In this document: positions 1 to 8,542 of the stretch, in pieces
How the letters are laid out: each line of letters begins with the position of its first letter
Numbering within the stretch: position 1 is the first letter of the stretch
NCBI GenBank assembly: GCA_012960315.1
Contig: DUBN01000084.1
Location: forward strand, 4,452 to 56,821
DNA length: 52,370 bases
Direction: 5' to 3'
From: Acidimicrobiia bacterium
GTDB lineage: Bacteria; Actinomycetota; Acidimicrobiia; Acidimicrobiales; Poriferisodalaceae
Notes under the pieces: model-generated
Told to the model about the DNA's origin: nothing
Databases searched by the model: none
Seen by the model: only the letters and a program-made list of their open reading frames with translations
Translations under genes and position numbers: made by a program

Positions 1-452
1 TCAGCGAATCTGAGGTCATAACAGATAAAGAAGGTGGTGCGGACGTCGTCGATAACTACTTGCAAGAACTCACTACCCGACCCATAGTTCTCCGGTTCAG
101 AAGAAAAACTAAACGGATGAATCTTGCGATACCGATCCACCTGCCCATCAGGCGCTACCAAGGTGAGGGTGTTGTAAGCAATGCCATCTTCCCATCGCGT
201 AGGTATCGATCCGACAACCCACACTTGATGATTAGTTGCTGCTTCTGACAAGAAATGGAAACTCGGACCTTCTAAGGGTTCCGCACAATTCAAAGAATTC
301 ATTGTGAATCCCGTTGAGAACATTTCAGTAAGAACCAGGAGACGCCCACCGGCCCAAACCGCTCGTTCAATTTGAGGTGTTAGGCGGGCGAAGTTCGCGG
401 CTGAGTCTTCCCAGATGATGTCATGCTGAATCGCCGCTATTCGTACGCTCAT
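1..452 (-). CDS. omega-amidase (nitrilase superfamily), partial at window edge
   Basis: The minus-strand frame is open from ATG at 452 to the window edge, giving about 150 residues of the N-terminal half. It shows the nitrilase catalytic residues in order: Glu43 in TEMFSTGF, Lys110 in YRKIHPF and Cys144 in CYDLRF. The TEMFSTGF context is typical of the YafV/Nit2 omega-amidase branch, which hydrolyses alpha-ketoglutaramate or alpha-ketosuccinamate to the 2-oxoacid and ammonia. Its start overlaps the aminotransferase stop by 4 bases (ATGA), so the two are translationally coupled. Such an enzyme normally removes the omega-amide product of a glutamine transaminase, which fits the neighbour. Function is inferred from motifs and context; the C-terminal half is outside the window. 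Confidence 0.85.
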   Translation of the reverse strand, partial: MSVRIAAIQHDIIWEDSAANFARLTPQIERAVWAGGRLLVLTEMFSTGFTMNSLNCAEPLEGPSFHFLSEAATNHQVWVVGSIPTRWEDGIAYNTLTLVAPDGQVDRYRKIHPFSFSSEPENYGSGSEFLQVVIDDVRTTFFICYDLRFA

Positions 453-1657
453 GACAAACGCTGCAAGCGATTGACCGCTTCGTCCAGCACGTCGAGGCTC
501 TTGCAGAAGGCGAACCGGATCAAGTGCGCCCCTTCTTCTTGGTTGTCATAAAACACGACATTGGGGACAGCTACCACACCGACTTTTTCCGGGAGTTGCC
601 AGCAAAGTTCCAAACCATCTTCGTAGCCAACCGATCTCGCATCAGCAGTAACGAAATACGTGCCTTGAGGTTCGAATATTTCAAACCCAGCTGATCGCAA
701 CCCGGCCGAAAGGTAGTCACGCTTCGCTCGCATATCCGAAAGGAAAGTCTCGTAATAGTCATCACCGAGCGCCAACCCCGTTGCAATCGCGTACTGAAAA
801 GGTCCGCCGCTTACATAAGTAAGAAACTGTTTAGCAATACGAACCGCGCTCGTTAGTTCAGGGGTTGAGCAGACCCACCCGATTTTCCAACCAGTGAAAG
901 AAAAGGTTTTCCCACCTGACGAGATCGTGATTGTTCTTTCCCGCATACCTGGCAATGAGGCAATCGGAATGTGTTCACCCTCAAAAACAAGATGTTCATA
1001 AACTTCGTCTGTCACCACGAGCAGATCACGCTCGATGGCGACGTTGGCGATGAACTCAAGTTCCTCTCGAGAGAACACTTTGCCCGTGGGGTTATGCGGT
1101 GTGTTCAACAAAATCAGTCGAGTCTTAGGGGACAGCGCCGCTAAAAACTCTGACTCTTCGAAGGCATAATGGGGAGGCCGAAGCGTGACAACTTTCTTAG
1201 TAGCCCCCGCCATAGCAATATTCGCGCCATATATGTCGTACCAAGGTTCAAATGTGACAACTTCGTCACCTGTTTCACACAGGGCAATTACTGACGCAGC
1301 GAGCGCCTCCGATGCTCCTGCTGTAACAAGAATTTCAGTGTCGGGATCAAATTCCAACCCATAAAAGCGCTGCTGGTGATCCCTTATGGCGTTTCTTAGC
1401 TCGGGAACTCCAATGCCGGGCGGATACTGATTGCCTAATCCGTTGCGGATGGCCTCAGTTGCGGCCTCCACCACTTCGATCGGTCCGTCTTTATCTGGAA
1501 AGCCCTGCCCTAAGTTAACAGCGTTGGTTTTTAGTGCCAGGGCAGACATCTCGGCGAAAATGGTGGCGCCGAATCCTTGTAATCGTGCATTTAGAAATGG
1601 TTGACGAGAGCTCACAACTGACACGTTAGGACGGTCGCGTCGGTTGTCGGTCAACAT
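449..1657 (-). CDS. PLP-dependent class I/II aminotransferase (glutamine transaminase K / methionine aminotransferase type)
   Basis: This 402-residue fold-type-I aminotransferase has NLGQGFPD near residue 48, YPPGIGVPELR near 78, TAGASEAL near 112, NTPHNPTGK at 185-193, TDEVYEHL near 216, and the PLP lysine K250 in SSGGKTFSFTGWKIGW. This pattern matches the kynurenine aminotransferase/glutamine transaminase K/YbdL group, which transfers amino groups from Met, Gln or aromatic amino acids to 2-oxoacids. ATG at 1657 follows a weak AAGTGGA signal. It overlaps the downstream omega-amidase by 4 bases; together they would form the glutamine transaminase-omega-amidase pathway, used for example to recycle 4-methylthio-2-oxobutyrate in methionine salvage. 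The exact amino donor cannot be told from sequence. Confidence 0.88.
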   Translation of the reverse strand: MLTDNRRDRPNVSVVSSRQPFLNARLQGFGATIFAEMSALALKTNAVNLGQGFPDKDGPIEVVEAATEAIRNGLGNQYPPGIGVPELRNAIRDHQQRFYGLEFDPDTEILVTAGASEALAASVIALCETGDEVVTFEPWYDIYGANIAMAGATKKVVTLRPPHYAFEESEFLAALSPKTRLILLNTPHNPTGKVFSREELEFIANVAIERDLLVVTDEVYEHLVFEGEHIPIASLPGMRERTITISSGGKTFSFTGWKIGWVCSTPELTSAVRIAKQFLTYVSGGPFQYAIATGLALGDDYYETFLSDMRAKRDYLSAGLRSAGFEIFEPQGTYFVTADARSVGYEDGLELCWQLPEKVGVVAVPNVVFYDNQEEGAHLIRFAFCKSLDVLDEAVNRLQRLS

Positions 1658-1706
1658 CGTTCCACTTGTTCAGGCGAAGAGGTCGCCAGTGCGCTTGACT
1701 ATCCGT

Positions 1707-2912
1707 ATGGATTCGCCGAGATCAACCAAACATGTTCCAGCGAGATACGACGTAGAAACCGTCGATTTAGCCTCTGTCGACGGTGTGCTATCTACAACAA
1801 GGTCGGTACGACTCCGACTGGATTTGGATCGACCTGTCCCTAACGACCTGCTGCTGGATTGCATCGACATTGCCGAGCAAGGACCAGGGGGCGGGAATCA
1901 ATCAAGTCGACGATGGTTGATCATTAGGGACAAGGAACAAAAAGAAGCACTTTCGGACCTTTATTGGGAAGTGGCCGGCAAGTGGATGGTGTCTGCCAGA
2001 GACAAGCTGGCCGGAAGCGACCACCGGAATACAAACGTGATGCGTTCAGCCGCTCATCTCGCCGAACATCTCGCCGATGTTCCCGCACTAGTCATTCCGT
2101 GTATCTGGGGTGTTCACGATGACAGCAAAAAACCGGGGCTCTTCGACTCAGTAGTTCAGTCAGCATGGAGTTTTTGTCTAGCGGCGCGAGCGCGCGGTCT
2201 AGCAACGGCGTGGACATCCGCAATTTTGAACCAGGATGCCAAAATTCGCGAAGTCCTCGAGATTCCTGAAGGCATCACGCCTGTCGCCCTTCTCCCCGTC
2301 GCATACAGCACAGGTGGCGATTTCGCTTCAGTTCCGAGACGCTCTGCCGAAGAAATCTCGTATTTCGATAAGTGGGGCCGAACTTACGAGGACCGCGATG
2401 ATCAAGCCCCACGAAGTATCGCGGAACGCCCAGGGGCGACTGTCGAAATTGACATTGACGCGCCACCGACCAAGGTGTGGTCTTTGATATCGGACATCAG
2501 TGTCAGCGCGCAGTTCTCAGAAGAGTTCCAAGGTGCAGAATGGGTTGAAGGACATCACGGACCAGCAGTCGGGGCACAATTTGTTGGGACCAACCAGCAT
2601 CCGGCCATCGGTGAATGGCAAACCACCTCGACAATTACAGAGCTCGTCGAAAACGAACAGTTCGGGTGGGCAGTCGGGGAAGATGAAGAGAACGCAGCAG
2701 CGCGCTGGCGATGGGAAATTGATGAGTTACACGGCCATCGTTGTCGCCTACGCCACACGGTACGGCTCGGGCCCGGCCCATCAGGCCTGACCCCCGCGAT
2801 TGAGGCTACGCCTGACAAAGAGGCCCTCATTGTCGATCGCCGACAGCAAGAGCACCTCGCGAACATGCGGCGTTGCGTCGAAGGCGTGAAGGCTCTCGCT
2901 GAGACACCGTGA
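1707..2912 (+). CDS. nitroreductase-like domain fused to SRPBCC (polyketide cyclase-like) domain
   Basis: This 401-residue protein has two parts. Residues about 25-205 resemble the nitroreductase/flavin reductase family: TTRSVRLRL at the start, then a GGGNQSSRRWLIIRD segment, PALVIPCIWGVHD, and SAWSFCLAARARGLATAWTS, which lines the FMN site in the family. Residues about 245-400 start with TVEIDIDAPPTKVWSLISDI, the usual opening of an SRPBCC ligand-binding fold. The frame is open to a TTG at 1644, but ATG at 1707 fits the family start better; no clear ribosome site is visible at either. It is divergent from the aminotransferase, and its stop overlaps the gluQ start (GTGA). The substrate is unknown; the fused domain may hold the substrate of a flavin-dependent reduction. 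Confidence 0.78.
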   Translation: MDSPRSTKHVPARYDVETVDLASVDGVLSTTRSVRLRLDLDRPVPNDLLLDCIDIAEQGPGGGNQSSRRWLIIRDKEQKEALSDLYWEVAGKWMVSARDKLAGSDHRNTNVMRSAAHLAEHLADVPALVIPCIWGVHDDSKKPGLFDSVVQSAWSFCLAARARGLATAWTSAILNQDAKIREVLEIPEGITPVALLPVAYSTGGDFASVPRRSAEEISYFDKWGRTYEDRDDQAPRSIAERPGATVEIDIDAPPTKVWSLISDISVSAQFSEEFQGAEWVEGHHGPAVGAQFVGTNQHPAIGEWQTTSTITELVENEQFGWAVGEDEENAAARWRWEIDELHGHRCRLRHTVRLGPGPSGLTPAIEATPDKEALIVDRRQQEHLANMRRCVEGVKALAETP

Positions 2913-3805
2913 CCGGGCGTTGGGCACCAAGCCCGACAGGTCATTTTCATCTCGGAAACCTACGCACAGCGCTTTTGGCGTGGTTATTTACACGCTCAGC
3001 ATCTGAAAGCTTAATTTGGCGGTTCGAGGATCTTGACAATGCGGTAAGGCCAGAGTTCTACCGAAGTCAGATACGCGATTTTCAGCGAATCGGTTTGGAC
3101 TGGGACGGTGAGCCGGTGCGCCAAAGCAACAGAGTTGGAATATATCGAGACGCCATAGGCCAGCTGGCTCAACAAGGTCTTACCTATCGCTGCTGGTGCA
3201 CTCGGCGCGAGATTCGCGAAGCAACCTCAGCGCCTCACGCACACTTACCTGAAGGCGCTTATCCGGGAACCTGTCGAGGCCTTACGCGTCAACAAATCAG
3301 TCAACACGAAGCAAGCGGGCGAGAACCGGCGCTGCGGCTACGCACACAAGGTGAAGTAGTCAAGATCCAAGACCGCCAATTGGGAAACTTCGAAGGCGCA
3401 GTCGACGATTTTGTTTTGTGTAGGGGCGACGGCGTTCCGTCGTACAACCTTGGAGTGGTGGTTGACGATGCGGATTTGGGAGTTACCGAAGTCGTCAGAG
3501 GAGACGATCTACTTCCGTCCACGCCCCGACAGGTTCACTTATTCGGTCTATTGGGGCTAAACCCTCCGAGTTACGCTCATGTCCCACTGGTGATAGCTCC
3601 CTCTGGGGAGCGGCTCGCGAAACGCCACGGCGCGGTCACAATGGAAGATCGGTTGTCTCTTGGGGAGTCAGAACTTGATGTTCTAAATATTCTTCTCTCA
3701 AGCCTCCGTATTGAAAAAGTGGTGTCATTTGGACAACTGAGTGAGAGGGTGAAGGTCTTCGATTCGACCTCGCTGCCCCTTGCTCCGTGGATATTTACAG
3801 ACTGA
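2909..3805 (+). CDS. gluQ: glutamyl-Q tRNA(Asp) synthetase
   Basis: This 298-residue truncated glutamyl-tRNA synthetase lacks an anticodon-binding domain. It has a HIGH-type motif HFHLGN at 12-17, RFEDLD at 38-43, and a KMSK-type motif LAKRHG at 236-241. The GluQ zinc site is visible as Cys95, Cys97, Tyr118 and Cys122 (YRCWCTRR and AYPGTCRG). The enzyme activates glutamate and attaches it to the queuosine base at position 34 of tRNA-Asp. GTG at 2909 overlaps the preceding stop by 4 bases. It ends 12 bases before the stop of the convergent gene. The only other queuosine-related gene in the window is queF, 30 kb away. Family identity is strong. Confidence 0.9.
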   Translation: MTGRWAPSPTGHFHLGNLRTALLAWLFTRSASESLIWRFEDLDNAVRPEFYRSQIRDFQRIGLDWDGEPVRQSNRVGIYRDAIGQLAQQGLTYRCWCTRREIREATSAPHAHLPEGAYPGTCRGLTRQQISQHEASGREPALRLRTQGEVVKIQDRQLGNFEGAVDDFVLCRGDGVPSYNLGVVVDDADLGVTEVVRGDDLLPSTPRQVHLFGLLGLNPPSYAHVPLVIAPSGERLAKRHGAVTMEDRLSLGESELDVLNILLSSLRIEKVVSFGQLSERVKVFDSTSLPLAPWIFTD

Positions 3806-3817
3806 GTTCCGAAGGAC

Positions 3818-4897
3818 TCATCGCCACGGTTCGACCATAATTTTGGCATGAGCCTCGGGATCAGCTAAGTCGTCGAAAGCTTGAGCGACACCATTCAGGC
3901 CAACTCGGTCGGTAATCAGTTGCTCCACAACAAGTTCGCCTTCACTGATTCCTCGAAGCGTGTCGGCAAACTCCTCTGGCGTGTACCCCAAAACAAATTG
4001 GATGTTGAGTTCTTTGCCGACACCGGTAAGCGGCCGAAAATTATCACTTTCCATGCACACGCCAACCACCACAATTCGGGTGTCACGCATGGCTCCCTGC
4101 ATGATCTGGTCGATCACGCCAGGGATCCCTACGCATTCAAAAACCAGTCCAGGTTTCGTGTTGACGCGCCCAAGCCGTAACGTCGGATCGTTTCGGTCAA
4201 TTCCGTGCGGCCATGCCGCTTCTTGCCAACTGTCATAGGGTGAGATCGTTGCCGGATCGAGGACTTCGTCTGCGCCCATCACCTCAGCTAATTGACGACG
4301 TCTGGGCGAAAAGTCGGAGGCAAAGATGGGTCCTAAACCTTTTTGTTTCAGGGCCGCTATTACTGCTAATCCGACGGGGCCGCATCCAATCACGAGGCAC
4401 ACGTCAGCGCTAGTAGCACCAGATTTCTCTACGGCGTGGCGGCCAACTGCCATGGGTTCGGTTAGCGCCGCTAATTCGGGTGCCAACCCATTGCTGACCG
4501 GCAGCAACAGTTGTGACGAGAGAAGCATCTGTTCCGCGTAACCACCCGGATATTCGTTGGAATAGCCAAGGGTGTGGATTCCGTCAGGCCGAACAAGGAC
4601 TGGGAACGAGCAAACGATGTCACCTATTTGGAGGTGCTCAGCAGCTCCTTGACCCAAATCGAGGATTTCTGCGCAAAATTCGTGGCCCATTGTGACATCC
4701 CGATCGGCATCATAAATTAACGGACCTCCTGTCTCTCTTTGACTTCGAACCATTTCATGGCCGTGTTTCAAGGCGTGTAGGTCGCTGCCACATATTCCGC
4801 ACGCAAGCGTTTTTACGAGGACGTCTCCTGCGCCGGGCGTTAAGTCGTCTGTGGCTTCCACCACAATGCTTCCTTGTCGGGTCACAGCTGCTCGCAT
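3818..4897 (-). CDS. zinc-type medium-chain dehydrogenase (MDR family)
   Basis: This 359-residue protein has the catalytic-zinc residues of the MDR family: Cys36 in CGICGSD and His72-Glu73 in MGHEF. The four-cysteine structural-zinc lobe is absent, since the segment after GHE holds only one Cys. The nucleotide-binding motif is VIGCGPVGLAVIAALKQKG, followed by an acidic residue at the end of the second strand (FASDFSPRR), which usually favours NAD(H). ATG at 4897 is preferred over the adjacent GTG at 4900. It lies 35 bases after the carboxyltransferase gene on the same strand and probably belongs to that operon. The substrate is unknown; threonine dehydrogenase-like and sorbitol dehydrogenase-like enzymes share these features. 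Confidence 0.82.
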   Translation of the reverse strand: MRAAVTRQGSIVVEATDDLTPGAGDVLVKTLACGICGSDLHALKHGHEMVRSQRETGGPLIYDADRDVTMGHEFCAEILDLGQGAAEHLQIGDIVCSFPVLVRPDGIHTLGYSNEYPGGYAEQMLLSSQLLLPVSNGLAPELAALTEPMAVGRHAVEKSGATSADVCLVIGCGPVGLAVIAALKQKGLGPIFASDFSPRRRQLAEVMGADEVLDPATISPYDSWQEAAWPHGIDRNDPTLRLGRVNTKPGLVFECVGIPGVIDQIMQGAMRDTRIVVVGVCMESDNFRPLTGVGKELNIQFVLGYTPEEFADTLRGISEGELVVEQLITDRVGLNGVAQAFDDLADPEAHAKIMVEPWR

Positions 4898-4932
4898 CAC
4901 TGTTCTTTCAGATAGAGGCTCGGGGTTGTCGG

Positions 4933-6486
4933 TTAGCAGGTAGGCCAGTACGACAGAGGTCGTGCTTCGGGAGGCGGGACCGCTCGGTTGGCCAACATCT
5001 CCAGATCGTGGGCGAGGACGCTACGGGTGTCCCCTGGATCGATCATTTCGTCGATCCGCATGGTGCCCGCGGCGTCATAGGGATTGGTGGACTCCGCTAC
5101 TTCGCGCACAAGTGCCTCCCGCTCAGCTTCTCGTGCTTCGACATCTTCGATTCGACCTAGTTTGGATCCATACGCAACGTTTACCCCAACTTCGGGATCC
5201 ATGAAGCCGATCTCTGCGCCAGGCCAGCTGTATACACCTAGGGCCGGCATCTGTGATCCGTTCATCGCCTGCCACGCCAATCCGAATGCTTTTCGTATGC
5301 AGACGGTCAATGTCGGCGTTGAGGCATTCTGGAGGGCGTGCATCATTCGCATTCCCCAATGGAGCATAAGTTCGTGTTCGACTCGCTCTCCCACCATGAA
5401 CCCCGGTACGTCAGCTAAGAAAATCATCGGGATGTTGTACGAATCACACACGGTCGCCAAACGGATGATTTTGTGACAGGCCTGAGGGTCCAAGGTTCCC
5501 GCGCCGAACATGGGGTTGTTCGCGATGATTCCCACAGAAAACCCGTTGAGTCGCGCAAGGCCACACACCACGTTGCGCGCATACAAGGGTTGGATCTCCA
5601 GTAAGGATTCCGGATCAACAATTCGTTGAACGACCCGTCTCATGTCATAACCCCTAGTCCGTTTAGCTGGAACCAGGTCGCCGAGGTCGTGGTCGTGTTC
5701 CAAAGAACCAGATGGCTCATGGCGCGGCGCTACCTGCCAGGCGTTACTTGGAAGGTAGGAAAGCCATTTCTTGATGGCGTTATAGCCCTCTTCATCACTT
5801 TCGACACCGAGATCTATTTGCCCAGTTTTTCGGGCGTGCACATCTACCCCGCCCACATCTTCGAATGAGATGACTTCGCCTGTAGCTATTTCAAAAACTT
5901 TGGGCGACGTGACGGCTAGGCACGACCCGCGCACCATTACCACATAGTCCGACAAGGCAGATAGGAACGATGACCCGCCAAACGATTGGCCGGTAACCAT
6001 TGTCGCCATCGGCACTCGGTGTTGGCGTTTGGCGAGTTCAAATAGTCCGCCCGGTTCGCTAATCCCTTCCGCCCCCATAGTGTCTGGTATCCGGGCGCCC
6101 CCTGTTTCTCCGAAGTGAACGATGGGTGTTCCCATAGCCATCGCTCGTTCATACAGACGATGTTCTTTTCGCGTTCCCACGATCGAACTTGAGCCTCGAT
6201 AAACAGTGATGTCATCACCGAACACAGTCACGGGCCGACCATCTACGGTTCCATGCCCCCCAATCTTTCCGTCACCAGGCGTTTTGTCTCGCTGGTCGGG
6301 TCGTATCGATGTGCTAAACGTCCCGATTTCTCGAAAACTTCCAGCATCAAGGAACGCATCAAGATGTTCTCTAATTGTACGGTCGCCTTCATTTGCCATC
6401 TTGGACAACTTGTCGAAACCACCCATTTCGTTGCGGATTTTGTCCGCTCGACCGTGAAGTTCAGCTGTGCGATCGGGATCCGTCAT
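4933..6486 (-). CDS. acyl-CoA carboxylase carboxyltransferase (beta) subunit
   Basis: This 517-residue protein is full length for the propionyl-CoA carboxylase beta/methylmalonyl-CoA decarboxylase alpha family. Visible family features are TGGARIPD in the N-terminal crotonase-like half, FGGSSFLSALSDYVVM (oxyanion-hole glycines), the switch between halves near residue 265, and in the C-terminal half NNPMFGAGTLDPQACHK, FLADVPGFMVG and AYGSKLG. It transfers carboxyl from carboxybiotin to an acyl-CoA, or the reverse. No biotin carboxylase or BCCP lies next to it; the fused one at 20902-22887 could serve. ATG at 6486 overlaps the LLM gene stop (ATGA). The acyl substrate is not readable. Confidence 0.88.
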   Translation of the reverse strand: MTDPDRTAELHGRADKIRNEMGGFDKLSKMANEGDRTIREHLDAFLDAGSFREIGTFSTSIRPDQRDKTPGDGKIGGHGTVDGRPVTVFGDDITVYRGSSSIVGTRKEHRLYERAMAMGTPIVHFGETGGARIPDTMGAEGISEPGGLFELAKRQHRVPMATMVTGQSFGGSSFLSALSDYVVMVRGSCLAVTSPKVFEIATGEVISFEDVGGVDVHARKTGQIDLGVESDEEGYNAIKKWLSYLPSNAWQVAPRHEPSGSLEHDHDLGDLVPAKRTRGYDMRRVVQRIVDPESLLEIQPLYARNVVCGLARLNGFSVGIIANNPMFGAGTLDPQACHKIIRLATVCDSYNIPMIFLADVPGFMVGERVEHELMLHWGMRMMHALQNASTPTLTVCIRKAFGLAWQAMNGSQMPALGVYSWPGAEIGFMDPEVGVNVAYGSKLGRIEDVEAREAEREALVREVAESTNPYDAAGTMRIDEMIDPGDTRSVLAHDLEMLANRAVPPPEARPLSYWPTC

Positions 6487-7343
6487 AACGATGCCTCCGA
6501 GGCATAATCAACGATGAGTTGGGCATAACGATCTTCGAGCTGTTCGGGAGGTCGCGCAGGGACCATGACCTGGGTAACGCCGACTTCAATGAGTTGTTCT
6601 AAATGTTCGCGATCCCCAGTTGAGGACGTCCACAATTCGATAGTTGAAGGGTCTCGACCCGCGCCCTCGGCATACTGCTTTGCCGCCGAGTGGAGCGCTG
6701 CGAGGGTGTCAACTGGTCGTTCTGCTGGAAAGAACACGTCTCCCAGCTCTCCTGCCCGTCGCGCCGCTCGGTCCGAATGTCCTCCGACAAGTATTGGTAT
6801 CGAACTTTGGCTTGGTTTGGGTTGACAATACACAGGAGCAAAGTCAACAAAGTCTCCGTGGTATTCAGCTTTCGTTTCTGACCAAAGGACGCGAAGAGCA
6901 CGAAGGTAGTCATCTGTTCGGGCTCCACGGGCTTCGAATGGCACACCCAACGCCTCGAATTCTTCGCGCAGCCATCCCACCCCAATGCCGAGATCTAATC
7001 GGCCGTTGCTCAGTCGATCCAGACTGGCAATCTCTTTCGCCGCAATAAGGGGGTTGCGCTGGGGAAGGATGAGAATTCCTGTTGCGAGGCGAATCTTGGT
7101 CGTTACCGCAGCAGCGAAAGCCAGCCAGATCAAAGGGTCAGAATGGTCGAGCTGACTCGCTCCTTTGAATAAGCGGCCTCCGTCGTCATAGGGATACGTG
7201 GATGTGTATTCCACTGGCACCACTGAATGTTCCACGGCCCATATTGAATGGAAGCCGACCTCTTCAGCGGCACGAGCGAGTTCCCCCGCGGCGATTCCGT
7301 CTACATTTGCCATCAAATTTGCGGACATTAAACCGAACTTCAT
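6483..7343 (-). CDS. LLM class (probably F420-dependent) oxidoreductase
   Basis: This 286-residue TIM-barrel flavin/F420 oxidoreductase of the luciferase-like family shows AAEEVGFHSIWAVEHSVVP near the start, RLATGILILPQRNPL, SLDRLSNGRLDLGIGVGW and IPILVGGHSDRAARRAGELGD. This is the pattern of the TIGR03619-like actinobacterial group. The frame begins with GTG at 7352, but a strong GAAGGGGA signal lies 9 bases before ATG at 7343, so that start is chosen. It sits between an alcohol dehydrogenase and a carboxyltransferase in a minus-strand block. F420 rather than FMN as cofactor is an inference from the subfamily. Confidence 0.83.
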   Translation of the reverse strand: MKFGLMSANLMANVDGIAAGELARAAEEVGFHSIWAVEHSVVPVEYTSTYPYDDGGRLFKGASQLDHSDPLIWLAFAAAVTTKIRLATGILILPQRNPLIAAKEIASLDRLSNGRLDLGIGVGWLREEFEALGVPFEARGARTDDYLRALRVLWSETKAEYHGDFVDFAPVYCQPKPSQSSIPILVGGHSDRAARRAGELGDVFFPAERPVDTLAALHSAAKQYAEGAGRDPSTIELWTSSTGDREHLEQLIEVGVTQVMVPARPPEQLEDRYAQLIVDYASEASL

Positions 7344-7410
7344 GCGGCGCACTCCCCTTCTGCTACACGTTTCAGAAAATTAGGTTCGTAATTATGGCGT
7401 CTTTGGTTTC

Positions 7411-8520
7411 TTAGAGTCCGGGGACGATAACTCCGTGCACCGGTGGCGGTGCACTTCCTTTGCCCGCCATTGACGTCAAAAGTTCTGAGGCATCGTCAAG
7501 CGCGACCTCTTGTCGGCTAAATAATTCGAAAGGAAAGGCTCTAGCAGCCAATAGTTCCAGCGCTTTGCGGTACACCGGGGCGTCCACACCAAGCGCACCC
7601 TTCACAGTGATTTCTTTCCAGATGATTGCATCGGTGTGAAGCTCAGGTGCGCCTTTTTTTCCGCGCACACCCGCAAGAACAATGGTCCCATCGACCGCGC
7701 TTAATCTGACCGCTTGCCCGAAAGCCGTTGGCGCGTTCGCGGTCACGTCGACGACAACGTCAGCTAGACGGCCACCCGTGGCATCACGAAACTTTCGGGC
7801 TGGGTCTTCCTCGGCTACGTCCACAACCAAATCCGCACCCATGGCAAGCGCCAACTCAAGTCGCGGGTGGTCATTAGGGCCGTAGCCAGTTACGGCTACA
7901 AATGCAGCTCCAGCATCTCGGGTTGCGACTACCGAACACAGCCCTCGGATTCCAGGGCCAAGAATCGCGACGAAGTCGCCCTCCTGCGTGTTCGGGATCT
8001 CGACGCCCCATTTGATCCCTGCGCCTAATGGATTGAAAAGTGTGGCTTCTACGGCACTCAGGCCTTCGGGCACCGGCAAGACGAGCGAGTCTGGCGAAAG
8101 ATAATGGTGAGTTGCGTAACCACCAAATAGCGAAGGCTCGCGGGCTGTGGGGATCATCCCATAGATATCGCTCATACCGTGACGTGTGCAACGCCGGTAG
8201 ATCCCAGCACGGCAAGGGTCGCATATTCCACACGACTGCCAACATTCGATAGCAACCCGGTCACCAACTCCGACCTGCCACTTTTCAGCCGCTTTTTCAC
8301 CCAACGCCTCGATCACTCCTACGGTTTCATGTCCAGGCACGACGGGATAGGGGGCGGGTATGTGGCCGGTATAAAGCTCGTGGTCCGTGCCGCAAAGCCC
8401 GCACGCCTCTACCCGAAGTATGGCGTCATCAAGTCCGACCTCGGGCACTTCGTAGTTTTCGACTCGAAGATCTTCAACGCCGTGCAAGACGGCAGCGGTT
8501 GCATCCCCCATAGCTGGCAC
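7411..8520 (-). CDS. zinc-containing alcohol dehydrogenase (MDR)
   Basis: This 369-residue MDR dehydrogenase has both zinc sites. The catalytic site includes Cys43 (CGLCGTDH) and His64-Glu65 (VPGHE). The structural site is Cys97, Cys100, Cys103 and Cys111 with the canonical CX2CX2CX7C spacing. A Rossmann segment (FVAILGPGIRGLCSVVATRDAG) follows. The reading starts at GTG 8520 with GAGG four bases upstream; ATG at 8511 is an alternative. It probably oxidises an alcohol or reduces an aldehyde in the same pathway as the following LLM and carboxyltransferase genes. The gap to the LLM start is 67 bases and has no obvious terminator. Confidence 0.85.
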   Translation of the reverse strand: MPAMGDATAAVLHGVEDLRVENYEVPEVGLDDAILRVEACGLCGTDHELYTGHIPAPYPVVPGHETVGVIEALGEKAAEKWQVGVGDRVAIECWQSCGICDPCRAGIYRRCTRHGMSDIYGMIPTAREPSLFGGYATHHYLSPDSLVLPVPEGLSAVEATLFNPLGAGIKWGVEIPNTQEGDFVAILGPGIRGLCSVVATRDAGAAFVAVTGYGPNDHPRLELALAMGADLVVDVAEEDPARKFRDATGGRLADVVVDVTANAPTAFGQAVRLSAVDGTIVLAGVRGKKGAPELHTDAIIWKEITVKGALGVDAPVYRKALELLAARAFPFELFSRQEVALDDASELLTSMAGKGSAPPPVHGVIVPGL

Positions 8521-8542
8521 GCTACCTCGTCAGAGTCGACAG

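Noticed and set aside
60..248. Plus-strand open frame of 62 codons
   Set aside because: It lies antisense inside the omega-amidase gene, whose catalytic residues are clearly encoded on the other strand.
2555..2950. Minus-strand frame of 131 codons inside the nitroreductase-SRPBCC gene
   Set aside because: Composition is Ser/Arg/Pro-rich as expected of a shadow frame, and the real gene on the plus strand has clear domains.
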